64,000 bases of DNA from Trichostrongylus colubriformis (Eukaryota; Nematoda; Chromadorea; Rhabditida; Trichostrongylidae): assembly GCA_963978905.1 (NCBI GenBank), contig OZ022259.1, positions 30,543,994 through 30,607,993 of the forward strand, in the 5' to 3' direction. The position numbers and the translations under genes were made by a program. A model generated the notes under the pieces. The model was not told the DNA's origin. It ran no database searches and worked only from the letters and a program-made list of their open reading frames with translations. Shown piece after piece: positions 1 through 11,895 of this stretch; positions within the stretch are counted from its first letter, which is position 1, and each line of letters opens with the position of its first letter.

Positions 1-3000
1 TATAATCAATATAAAGATGTTGCAATCGGAGCTGATGAAGTCCCTACAGGTGTAATTATCATCACTACGGCTATATTCAGACAGCATGCACTCGAAACTA
101 GGCTGTGCGGCCAAAGAAGATGAGACAAAATTGAATTACAATAACTCACTAGGGAATTTCACTCAAAAGGAACATTTTGGAAAGGAGGCTAACCATCGAC
201 AAGCTGTTGCTTTTGGTTTAGCCGGGCCTCACATGAATTGTTTGTGAAAGAATTTTCATTTTTCTTTTGTGACCGCGATCATTTTCAATTAAGCACAAGC
301 AGTATCGTTAAAACGTAGAAATCGCCCACAATCACAACAGCTATGGCATATCTTTCATGGTGCTGATGGTGATTTTGCTGTGATGCATCGATGTCAAAAC
401 TGCCCTTTGAGTGTGGGAATTCGGAATTTCCCAAAAAATGAAAAGAAGGCTAACAATGAGTAATACCATGTTTGAATGCAACCCTTCTTTACGGCACTTT
501 TTTATTATCTAATTTTACGTAAATTTAACGTTACCATTTGATGATGGCGAAGAATACGACGTGACTGGGAAGGCGATCGTAATGCGCTTTCATTTCACAG
601 GCATACGGCATTTTATCACGATGAACATTTATGCTGTCGAGTGTGGGGAAGAAAGTGCATAGCATGAGACTGGTCGGAAAGTTCCAGAGGAACTCAGGCA
701 GATACTGCAAAGCAAATGAAAATGGTTGGTACAGGCCATTGAATAACTGGAAGCGCTCGGACCCTCAGCTCTCCAACAGCTGCAGTGAAAAGTTCAGTTG
801 GTCGATGATGCCCTTTGTTGTGTCCAAGGAAAATCCATAATGACTTAATTGAATTACTCAATCGAATTTCGAGTCAAGAACTTAAGGTATCATGGTGATA
901 GAGGATTGCACAGAAAACTTCTGAGTGATTATTTATGCCTGGTCATACTGATTTATGATACCTTTTGATATCTTGTCATACTGAAAGTAATTAGTGGTAC
1001 CTAGTGATTTCTATTGATATCTTTTTCAGGAACATGGAAGCATTGACTCTACAAATGGATGGCCTTGCGTCATTGTAAATAGCACATCCACTATTCAGAA
1101 GACAAATTGAAGCGCTCATTGGTGCTATAGAAAAAAGCTACCTGGCATCCGCCGCCGCGTCGTGCATGAGATAGTCATGATACCGCAGTGAGAAAGTCCA
1201 TCACACTGTTTTGACTTCTATGTCAACGGGACGTTGAAGTGGATCAACATTCGTTAATGTGATCCAGGTCGTTCTTACGTCGTCACTCTAGGAGCCAGAA
1301 ATTGTGCAGTTCTGGCGCGCAAAGTGTTTTCGGGATTTCGCTCTCGGGTCTCGTCCTTTATTTACTGTTACATGCTAAGCACCCTTACTTTCTATTCCAC
1401 ATTCTGCGGAATTTACCCCTTCCGGTGTCTTTAAGTCAGTATTTCGCATTGCGACGTCGCGTACGCGACGTATCCAGCGCGAATTGCTACAGCCTGTTGG
1501 GATGCCGATCTGAACACCATGGGCTAATGTTGTGAAGTTCTCTGATGAAACAATTATGACAGCTATAAGAATAACGATAGGACGGTGTATGCAAGTACAC
1601 GCGTAATAAACAGCCTGCACATGCCGCTCCGCTCGTCGTGTGCGGTCGCCTGAAATCCTGACGCAATGATACACCTCCTCTTAGTATTCTGAGGCCGACC
1701 CAAAAAAAATATTTGGTCATCAATCGTACCGCGCCCCCAAAAAATAGTTGTCGATCGATAATCGCAGCATTACTACGTAGTTGAGTATGATTATCGACCT
1801 TTTTTATAAATCGCCTCATCCTTCCAATAATCACTCGAAAAAGGTGGATAGTGGAATCTTCGGAAATGTTGCGCCCCAGCTTCTATCGCGAAAGACGACG
1901 CTCTCTCGTGAAGTTTTTTGTCCATGCCTGCCGTGCGTGCACTGTCGTGGACCGGACGCTTTATCTTGCCAGCTTCCTACCGTACTCATCGAATCAGTCT
2001 ATAATGTCTCAGCGATATGATCTTATTTTGTAAAGGAATGCAGAAAATGAAAATATCAAGACATCGTACCACGTGAGGGATGGATACAAGAAATAAATAG
2101 CGAGTTTCAAGCAGTTTGAAGGAATGCACAATGAATCGTTCTAAGATCCGCAAAAACTCTAACTCCCCTCGAAACCCATGACTGGATAGATTAACTGCAT
2201 CCATAGTTCGGTAAGGCCGCACTTATAAGTAGAAGCAATATTTCAGATCTTTCCTTTCCGATAAAAACTAAATACGTTCGGTACAATGTACACGCTCGAC
2301 CGTAGTGCGCGACCGCAACCATTGCAGTGCGTGGCACAGGCAACGTGCTCTTGACACTGTGCCATTTTACTTGGCTAGTGATTCGTAGTATTGATGCGAT
2401 CTGATTCCGTATCGGTCCATTACTCTCTCATTCAAGCTTCCAACTTTCCGAACTCCCCCCTACACCCCCTGCTTTACACAATTCATCACGAACAAATGTC
2501 ATGCGTACTCCATGCGTCGCGACATCAGCGATTGCCTGATTGCCGAGTATGATTGTAGAGTACGGATCCGAGGGCTCGTAAGCTTCTAACTTTGTTAAGT
2601 GTGAGATTCTTCAATGAGGGGTCCATCCACCTTTGCTCTACTGCCTTTCCCATGGCTTGATAAGATCACATCCCAAAACGGGAAGATGGCGCGCTCCCGC
2701 GAACATCTTTTCCTTTCTATCACGTGCACCAAAGAATGTCTATTCCGTTACCCCCTCCACGATCAGTTACTAGTCTAACATTCCATAAAAACATAATTCC
2801 TTAACGAATCTAGCCTCCGTTGAACAATCGACAGCTTTGTATGATGGTGTTCGTCACTGCGTACTGAGCCATTCTCACTTCGATTAAGCCTTTAGGAAGT
2901 TCATGAAAAGGTTGCTGCATTTCGCATTTGTTCCCACGGGCACACTCGGCTGTGGAATGCGAGAGCTTGATCCTCGAGCTCTGCAGGACGCCAAGACGCG

Positions 3001-3397
3001 GTGCGGTCGTGCTGCCTGCGATCGCCTTGCTCGAGCACTGCTAAGCTCGCGTCCGAGGAGGCAGCGGCTGCGGGAGACTGAGAAGGAGTTTGCAGGATTC
3101 ACCGCTTACGGCTACCATGTTTTGGTAGGCCCTTAGTGGATGAAACACGGTTGGACCTGATTTCCGGCAGGAAGATGATAGTAGGCCGATTAGTGTGAAT
3201 AGATGTGTATATAATGAATATACTTTTCATAATCATGGTACTTGCTGTTGCATCTACGGTAGCCAGTAGTGGTGTATTGGGGCAAGATATGGTAGCGCGA
3301 TAGTCAGGGAATGCGCTCCACTGACGAGCCGACGTACTGGCACAAATTTCCAAAAATGGAGTGTGAGAAAGAGTCCCGTCTACGCAAAGATTTCACA
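1..3397. other. Left flank without a recognisable gene
   Basis: I see no exon, RNA gene or intact mobile element here. Open frames are short and match no family I know. Bases about 1312-1432 resemble a dispersed repeat discussed at 56640-56775. Bases about 2930-3100 are more GC-rich than their surroundings and resemble no known gene. Confidence 0.5.
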
Positions 3398-3865
3398 CAG
3401 ATGCAGATGCAGTAAGTATTGATCGTCTGACTAAGCCTTGCCAAACTAGGAAGAAAAGCGGTATCAGTATGCGTTCTTTGGCATATGTGATCAACAAACA
3501 GCTCCACCTAACACATCATAGTATGCGCCACAATTCGACGACATCGCCTCTCTCTTGATTTTATTGACGAAGAGGACTGCCGTGGATCGCAGTTGATTGG
3601 CTTACAAATTCTTCCATGCTCACATAGGAGAAGCCGAAGAAAGCGATTGATTCGTGTGTAGTATCGCAGACCTTGGGCTTCAAGGTGCTTGAAATGGAAT
3701 AGTCGAGCAGATTAACATTCGAACAGTCTGAAGGAACTGTTGCTGCGAGGGCCTGCGGCGGAGCACGAAAACTCCACGAATCCGACGATATCTGAGTCAG
3801 AACCAATCAGCAGAGCCAACTCAGAAATGTCATCAGCAGGCAAGCATACCCCTAGATGATACCTC
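3398..3865 (+). repeat. Dispersed Tc1-like non-autonomous repeat, copy 1
   Basis: This segment aligns, with divergence, to the reverse complement of 27557-28041. Shared landmarks are the end containing AAGTATTGA, a block ending in a GAACCAATCAG-like string, and a final CCCTAGAT. The AAGTATTGACC-type end also occurs near 4537-4571 and looks like a Tc1-family terminal repeat. I infer an old non-autonomous element; no transposase is visible. Confidence 0.55.
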
Positions 3866-4508
3866 ACCTGAGACCTAAATCGTATTACTTCCAGAAGGAA
3901 GCACCTCCGCCCCGCAAAACGAGATTCTGGCAATAGTCGCTTCACAAAAACCTTCAAGGATTCACCACGTCGCAGAATGACCACCAAATAGCATGAATCT
4001 CAACTCGCTCGACAGTTCTTCTGAAGTATCTGGGAGGGTAAAGCCTGCACTACTCCTCACAATTTAGTCAATCCTTCGAAGTATACTCAAGCAAAGTGTT
4101 GCGGGATTTGCACGACGGTCACCTGCGTCCGACGGCAAACGCTCTCCATCGCCTTCCTCGAAGCGCGTGGTGTTCCGAGGACGGAAAATACGCGTTGTGG
4201 CGTCAGGCATGCGACGCGATGGTGCGAGCTATGCGCGCTGTATTGCATGGTCACTTACGCGATGACAGTACTCTATACTTTATTATAGGCGTAATCACTT
4301 CAGGACTCAGCTAGTACGGCGCACCTATCTCCCGTCACCTCGTTGCGCGTCAAACTTGGCCTCGCGAACTTTCTGTCTTAATGGCACACGCCTTCTCCTT
4401 TATCCCTGTGTATATGTAGGCCAGAGACGATCTCATCAAATTCTGGAAGACATTATGAAATGTGTGTTGATCATGCTTACCTTGAGCGAAATTCATGTTG
4501 ATACCTTT

Positions 4509-4631
4509 CTTCTTGTAGAAATCTTGAGACTTTGTCATGCGGTCAATACTTTTGCCAAACACTGTTCATATACTACAATTTTCGGGAAAGCGCTTCTTGT
4601 AGAAATCTTGAGACTTTGTCATGCGGTCAAT
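4509..4631 (+). repeat. 39-bp direct repeat pair
   Basis: Bases 4509-4547 and 4593-4631 are the same 39-bp sequence, with starts 84 bp apart. The first copy runs into GTCAATACTTTTG, which resembles the Tc1-like end seen at 28007-28035. This is probably the decayed, duplicated end of such an element. Confidence 0.7.
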
Positions 4632-7600
4632 TCAGCTGATATTAAATATCAAAAAGATGAAATACCTACGGCTGCCTTCAAATCTAAGGAATGTGGCTTC
4701 CCAAATGAGCTAGTTATCCTTGAAAGAGCAACATTAACTCAAATATATGTCCAGTTTCGAGCGGAACTCGGCTCCACCCGTACCCTACAAACCACAGAAC
4801 GAAATTACACAGGGAAATCATAACACATGCTTTTACCTAGCATGAGACAATGTGAGACTCCAAAATGATTCATTGTAAATGACACAACGAAGCTTCACCA
4901 AAAATGGTTGCTAAATAGTAGCTGCAAAAGGATTCTAAGCTTCACAGGCTACGGTCTGATGCCTAGAGTCTTCCTCAAGCCTGAAATGGTACAATTTATT
5001 CCTTATTCGAGATCCTGCTGAAGAGTGACTCAGTTCGATTTGTACATTATGGACATGATGCTGTCACGCGTTCACTTTCTTTAGCCCCTCAATGATGGTA
5101 TCCGGTTGTGAAGCAAAGTTCATTTTGACATATTTGTGGATTCAAACTTCATGAACCCAAAGATCTGCAAATTCCAGTTCTCAAGCAAAACAATCATGTC
5201 TGCCCATTTCAAATGACGCTGACACTTTTATTTTTGAACCTTATTATGTCTAAGTATTTTAAATGACGATGAGACTTATTTCTGTCGAGGGGGTATATGA
5301 AGGGTATATGAACCAAAAACAATTTGTCCAGGACATCAACAATGAGAGCCATAAGAAGGTCAAGTGCTTAGGCTTGATCCATTCCTTTTGTGTGCTACGA
5401 GCAATCGTGAATATTTGACGATTGATCTCATGAGGCCTTGAAGAACGAATTAAGAGGTGTTGTCGAAGAGAGCGTACAAAGCCTGATTGAGGAATATTGA
5501 AAATTTCTGTTGCAAAGCATAGAAAAGCAAGCTGGCCGGTTTTGCTCATTCACAAGCTAAATCCGAGTTCAAGAGCGCATCAACTCAAATCATTTAGTTG
5601 CAAGGGAAGAATAACAATTCGAAGTGGCCATTTGCAATAAGGAGTACCACCCGACGCACTTTCAAAGGCCGACTTCAAATCTCCGTTCAAAATCTGCTAA
5701 ACGATTCTATAAGTGAAGTTATGGAGGTTTTTCTGAATAAATAGTACTATTACATGTAACGTCTCGTGCCCTGTAGAGAGCACGCTAGGCGTTTTCGCGC
5801 GAAGCCACCGTGGTTTTCGTGTTCGTGGGATCGAATCACCCCGTGGAGCAAGTTCTTAGTCAATCGAGAATCTGACCAAATCAGAAAAATTCATGGGCAT
5901 TTCATTGAACGAAGGGGAAGTCGTCAACCTTTGCCGAGCGAATGCTCTTATTGGGCGCTTTTTATTTTGCGAAGAGCATTTGTATTAGGTATGTTTGGGT
6001 AATCTCTGCTATGGTGCAGGCTTTTTTGCAAAGAAAATTCGAAAAAAATTACCCCACCCCCCCCCCCCTCCCTCTCTCCCCATGGTCACCTCATTTTTCC
6101 GTAGTTGGGTCAAAAACTCGATTAGGCTGAGCATTTGCAGGCAGGGGTAGTTGAACTCCCGAGTGAGGATATCATAATCGTTTTACGCAAAAATGCCTAA
6201 CTCGTGAGTTACGAGTTTGCTTGTATAAGCAAGCTAAATCAAGAAGTTCTTCAAGATCTTCTAAATAGCAAAGTACGCGGAAACCGAATATAACACTTAT
6301 TGTACATGGGAACCCTTTTGGGATGTTTCTCAAACATAAAAGAAAAAGCAAAAGAGTGCCTTTATGAGGATCCCACTCCGCACAAATCGTCACGACTGTC
6401 CCAGGGCTATGTTGCTGCTGGCATGCCTCGTACCTCCCCTGTTTTCATCTGCGACGTGGCCGAGGACACTCTTACATGTGAAACCGTTGTATGTAGAAAA
6501 ACCAAAACTACGCTCAGAAAATAGTTTGGCAGATTTCGGAAACATATTCGGAATCAGCGTCCAAAAAACGCGTCGATTATATGTGTCTTACTGCAAACAG
6601 CCACTTCGACCTGATATCATTCACTCTTCAAATATTGTGCCCACCGAGAGAGACCAAGCGTTGCTCTGTTTGAATATAGGCTTTCATCAGAATTTATGAA
6701 GCCTTCAAATTATCAGGTCAGTTTTAAATACAGTACAATGGACACCTTCCGAATGACTCGCTTCACGGGTTCTGGTTTGGTCATGTAGCAATGGAGGCAA
6801 CTACAAATTTGAGCACTGCAAGCGGAGGAGCGGAGGAGGTAAAACATCGCATGGAGCAGTTGCTCTACGATTTTAGAATTACATGAATGAAAGCGAGTTG
6901 ATCGAATTTCCAAGTGATTTGAGCGCTTTAATTAAAACAGAAGAAAAGCAATGAGCGTTTGTACCTACGGCGGTTATCGGGAAGTGTTGACCCTTCCAGT
7001 TCAGATGTGGTTGATCACCTCTCGGACAAAACTGAAAAAATGGGTGCTGTGCGACCGCTTTTTTTACAGATCGTCTTCCAAAAATGAGCTGAAGCTCTAA
7101 CTCGTCCTTGTACTCGTTGGACCTAGCGCTAACCACCCCTACTTTTTCAAACACCAAGATGATTGTCGTCATTCGCATCCGTTTTTAATCGTGATAGATG
7201 CTATTTTCCGTGCTTGGCTGATCAATATGAATAGTACCCCATGGCACAACATGTTGTTTTTTGCGCATCCGGTGTCTTCTTGCGCGACTCAGTGTCTCTT
7301 CACTCCACTAGCTGACCTCTGGATGGGTCACTAACCGTATTTTCTTATTGTGTATTACTTCCATTTGTGTTTACTTTGGTATATTACTTTGATTCAAAAG
7401 CGCTATTACATTGTAATTGATCCCCTATCACTATTTCTTCTTCACCTTCCGTATTTGCAGGAGCGCCTTACAGTGCTCCTTCCTGTTCTTCTGCTGAGCG
7501 TGTTTTGTACCGTGATGTGTCGACAGATGGGTAGCCGTATATGATTGGGTTTTCGCATTATGTCTTCGCTGAATGTATGTGTTGGTTGAAAGCTACAAGT

Positions 7601-8824
7601 CATTGTTCTAATTCTTGTTTCCATGTAGTCCTACATCTCTTACTGGGATAATTCCGTGGCTGATTATTCCTACGGATACTAGCTGGGGCTTGTATTGCTA
7701 CCATCCGCCCTCTGCTATATATAAATGTTATTATTTCCTCATGTGTAAGTAGTCATTCTCGTGAGCTACCGATTCAGGCTGTCGAGGCGATATGCAGGGG
7801 TCTAGTTTATGGTCTCTGCCAACAGTGATTCTTTATGCCTCTCACTTTGGGAGGGAGTATCCCATATCCCATATTGAGTTGTGTTACTGGAGGTGTACAG
7901 GTGTTCATGTAAGATAAGTACAAGAAACATGCGCCACATATCTTTATTACTATACGATAACATAAGAAGAGGAAAGGCGAAGAGATAACCCATGACATTG
8001 ATATGCAACATGAAAAGATGTCTTTGAGGACAGATATCCAAACACCGGATCTCCGAATAGATGGTTCCGGATCATGATTTCAGCTACATTGATGAGATGT
8101 TCTTTAAAGCAAAGAAGGCGCTAAACACAGCCAACCATATCGCCGCAAGTTGTAATCACAAGGCTAAGGCCAGACGAAGCGGTTAAGAAAAGTCGTCACT
8201 GTTCCTCTAACTGCCTATAGTTCCCGGCCAGAAACCTCTGGTCTGAATTTCTCCGACCAATAGTACTCGCATATACTGCAGTAGAAGGTCACTACAGGCT
8301 ATAGCCCATTTTTTGTGCTACACTGTAGATGCGCAGTCATAGGGAGCGACATCCTACACGAGCTCCTAACTCGCCTCGTGTTCTTCAGACGACTTTGCAG
8401 ACCAATTTGCAGTCGGTCGGAAAAACACCATCATGAAAGTTGGAAATGAGATTGCAAATAAAACTGCGCAATGCAAGAGAGGATATGACTTCTCACACGA
8501 ATTATCCCGCACGGAATTTTCCGTCTGCGATCTATTCTTTTACACGACGCAATCCGTCCCAAATCAACGAAGGCTCGTTTAAGGCTGATAAAATTAACCA
8601 TCCTAGCGTTCCAAAAACTAACATCATTAATCGTCCTGTGCGACAAATGGACCACGGTTACTGCCTCAACTTATATTCACCTCATTCAATGAAGGCTAAC
8701 GATCAACACTGATCCCCATCCACAAACTATTTTGTAACCCGAAGGAACGTAAGCGGCCATTGAACAAATCAATATAAGACGCTCTCGTCGTCCAAAATTT
8801 GAGTAGGCACGTTTCTACGACGCC
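4632..8824. other. Intergenic stretch with repeat debris only
   Basis: No gene recognised. A poly-C/pyrimidine tract lies at about 6053-6080. Bases about 5655-5760 are similar to the reverse complement of 14391-14460, sharing a block with GGAGGTTTTTCTGAA, so both are copies of an unnamed dispersed repeat. A hydrophobic open frame at 7350-7544 matches nothing I know. Confidence 0.5.
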
Positions 8825-10095
8825 ATGGACGAATATAGGAGAATCATTCGGAAGTATTTGTCAAAAAACTGGCCACGATGTTTTTCCTTCAATAATTTAG
8901 ATTTTATTCATGAGTTCAAGCTGGTGCATAGTGCAGCTCAGACAGCTCGAAATATCGATGAAGTTTGGGGCGAGAAAACCATATGCGAACCAACAGTACA
9001 GCGGTGGTATCAGAAATTTCGTTTTGGCAGAACCAGTCTGGAACATCAGCCCCATGAAAGCCACCCTGCAGCGACTGTCAACGACCATTCGAAAAACCTG
9101 GTGGGTGCTGATCCACGCGCATTGGTTCGGCGCTTGCAGAAGAGCTGAACGTTGATAAAGCTGGGGCGTAGTGCAGCTCAGACAGCTCTAAACATCAACG
9201 TCGTTTAGGGCAAAACCATATGCGAACCGACGGCACAGCCGTGGTATCAGAAATTCCGATATTCGAGAACCACTTTGGAACATCAGCTCCATGATGCCGC
9301 TCTGCAGCGATTGGCAACGACCAATCGAAAGAGCGGGTGGAAGCTGATTCACGCGCATTGGTTCGGGCGCTCGCTGAAGAGCTGAACGTTGATCACTCAA
9401 CAGTCGTTCGCCATTTGAAACAAGTAGGGAAGTCGAAAGTGCTTGATAATTGGGTGCCTCACGAACTGAGCGGGAATCCGAAAAACCGTCATTTTGAGGT
9501 GTCTTGCACGCTTCTTCTACGGAACAAAAACAACCCAATTCTCGAGCGGATCGTGACGTGTGACGAAAAATGGTGAAATCCTGTTCAATGATCGGCGACG
9601 TTCGGCTCTGTTGGACTGTGGTGAAGCTCCCAAACGATTCCCGAAACCAGCAATCCAGCAAGCGAAGGTCATGGTGAGGGTGTGTTGGTCTGCGGCCGAT
9701 GTCATTCATCACAGCTTTCTGCAACCGGACCAGACGATTGCGGCAGAAAAGAGCTGCCAGGAAATCGAAGTATGCATCAGAAGCTTCAGCGTATGTCTCC
9801 GCGATTGGTCAGTATGAAGAGACCAATCCTGCTTTACGATAAAGCTAAGCCGCACCTTGCACAACAGACCCTCCAAAAATTAAACGAGTCGGGCTACGAG
9901 ATCTTACTCCACCCAGCATACACGAGCATCTGGACGCATTCCTCCGAGAGGAATGCTTTAAAAAATCAGGACGAAGTCAAAAACGCCTTCGCTGATCTCA
10001 TCGCCCGCCTGGTATTTTATGATAGTTGGATAAATTTATTTGTATCGCATTGGCAAAAATGTGTTGATTCTGATGGTTCTTATTTCAATCAGTAA
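8825..10095 (+). pseudogene. Mariner transposase pseudogene with duplicated N-terminal part
   Basis: The frame opens with MDEYRRIIRKY and continues through helix-turn-helix-like sequence (SAAQTARNI, VQRWYQKF). About 235 bp (8922-9157) is repeated in diverged form at 9162-9392, so the DNA-binding region is present twice. The VTCDEKW block near 9560-9575 would hold the first catalytic Asp and is followed at once by a stop. YDKAKPH near 9837-9857 corresponds to the second catalytic Asp. The third motif (usually SPDLSP.D) is replaced by unrelated residues. Several frameshifts and stops make it inactive. Confidence 0.88.
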
Positions 10096-10168
10096 ATTTT
10101 TTGAGCTATGTTATGTTCGGTAAAGTTGAGGTTTGAAAACCCGCATTTTTTTTGCACCAACCTACATA
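8825..10168 (+). mobile_element. Degenerate mariner (cecropia/Hsmar1-like end)
   Basis: The segment encodes broken pieces of a mariner transposase and ends at about 10139-10168 with a sequence whose complement reads TAGGTTGGTGCAAAA, a classic mariner terminal repeat. No matching left repeat is visible, so the copy is truncated on the left or the left end has decayed. It lies downstream of the GalNAc-transferase gene, outside any gene I can model. Confidence 0.85.
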
Positions 10169-11895
10169 TTATGACCAGATAGTGCACGTATTGATTCCTT
10201 ATCTTATTATCTTTTGTACGCAGTTCCTACATACTTTCAATACGCACATTTTCGCGCTGATCCTACGAGTACATATATCAATATTTCACAAAATTTGAAA
10301 AAAACAAATGGCTCTAAGACACATATCTATTCTAGCGTCATTATTCAAAATGTTGAATCTGTAGAAGCGTGAGATTCGCTGTTATAATTTTTAACCTGAG
10401 GTATTCCGCACGAATTCCGATGTGTACAATTCTAACCCATAAAGTAAATGAAGGTCCCTCTTTTCTCCACTTTGAACCGCTGTACGTGCTTATCTCCTTA
10501 CCGTATATTAACTCCATCTGCACTCTCACGCCTCGTTCCTGACCTTGTCCAGTCGCATTAGTCCAATATTCATCTCAACATCCTCATTTCAGTTGCATGC
10601 AGCTGCCTTTTATGTATCCTTGTATTTATTCCTGCCTGAACAAGCAAATTAACTACTTCATTGAACTTCCGAGAATTAACATTTGATCCTTTTCGTTTAC
10701 CCTTTCCTCATCAGAGGGGGCAACATGGCCCTGTACATGGGCAATCGATAGTTCTGATAGGTACCCATAATCCAGAATTCCGAGTAGGTCAAAAATGCGA
10801 GACCAAAATATAAACAAGATTCATGCATATTACCCATCTTATACACAACTATAACATGAAAAAATTATCGACGTCAATCAATAACGTCTTAACCAATTTA
10901 ATCAATGATCAATCGTAACTGTAAATAAGTACGACCAAGAATGTGCAACATACTCGTCGACCATATTACCCAGTACTAACAAAGAAAGAGTTTGAGGGTA
11001 TTCGGTCAAAATTCAAAAAATATGGTTGAAAGTCGTGAGAGATTGATCCAATACACCTAGCAAATTAAATAGATATGTACTCAACTATGAAAATGCATAC
11101 CAAGCAGAAAAAAATGGAAATGCATGAGATGGTAGCTGCAATGTCAACCGTCCTGCCCAGAGGTGAGTTTTCCTCAAATATATGGATATATTGCTCGAAA
11201 AAATCATTAGGTGGTCGCAATCGTCGTGCACACCTGCGACGCATGCCCCGATCGAAACTGACACACTCCTGGCGTTGTTCTCCCAATCACGAAAGACTGT
11301 GAGGCTCGCATTGTGGGTGCATCACTTTAAACGAATTCACGTCGTCGAGTATGAATGCAGCTGTAGATGCCGGTTGTAGAACTCTACGTTTGAAAATGAC
11401 CTTTTGTCAGGAAAAGGCCGACATAAAGCCCAGATATAATACTACGAAGAAGCCGCAGTAAACATGTTTAGACTTGCACCGGGTGACGTTCTAGTAATTC
11501 TCAAAATCACATGATGAGCTTGAAAGCACAGAAAATAGCTTTTATAGTACGCGGAATTTGAAAGGCCCGTGAAAGTGAATGTCGTACGATCAGTTTGTCC
11601 CATAAGTCGCGCACCATAAGGCTGCAAGGCACCCGGAGAGAGGAATCGTCTACGACAAACTGCCACCTCGGGCTTAGCCGGAAGAGCTGCCGATCTTAAC
11701 ATATGATATTTATGTTCTTTGAGCACAACCTCATTCTTATTCGGATAAACTATCCTACCTACTCAAAAACTAATAACTCGTGAAAGAGTACATCTCTGCG
11801 TGCGTGACTCATGGGACTCACAATTTTTGCCGATAATTGCTTAATATTTTTTAAGTTCTAGAACCCGTTTTCAATGATAACGCTCCCGCTATAAA
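10169..11895. other. 3' flank of the GalNAc-transferase gene
   Basis: This AT-rich stretch lies downstream of the minus-strand stop codon at 11896-11898. I see no gene and no convincing poly(A) signal close to the stop. It probably contains the 3' UTR of the neighbouring gene. Confidence 0.4.

Noticed and set aside
7350..7544. Hydrophobic 64-codon open frame as a small membrane protein gene.
   Set aside because: No splice context or recognised family; AT-rich sequence yields such frames by chance.
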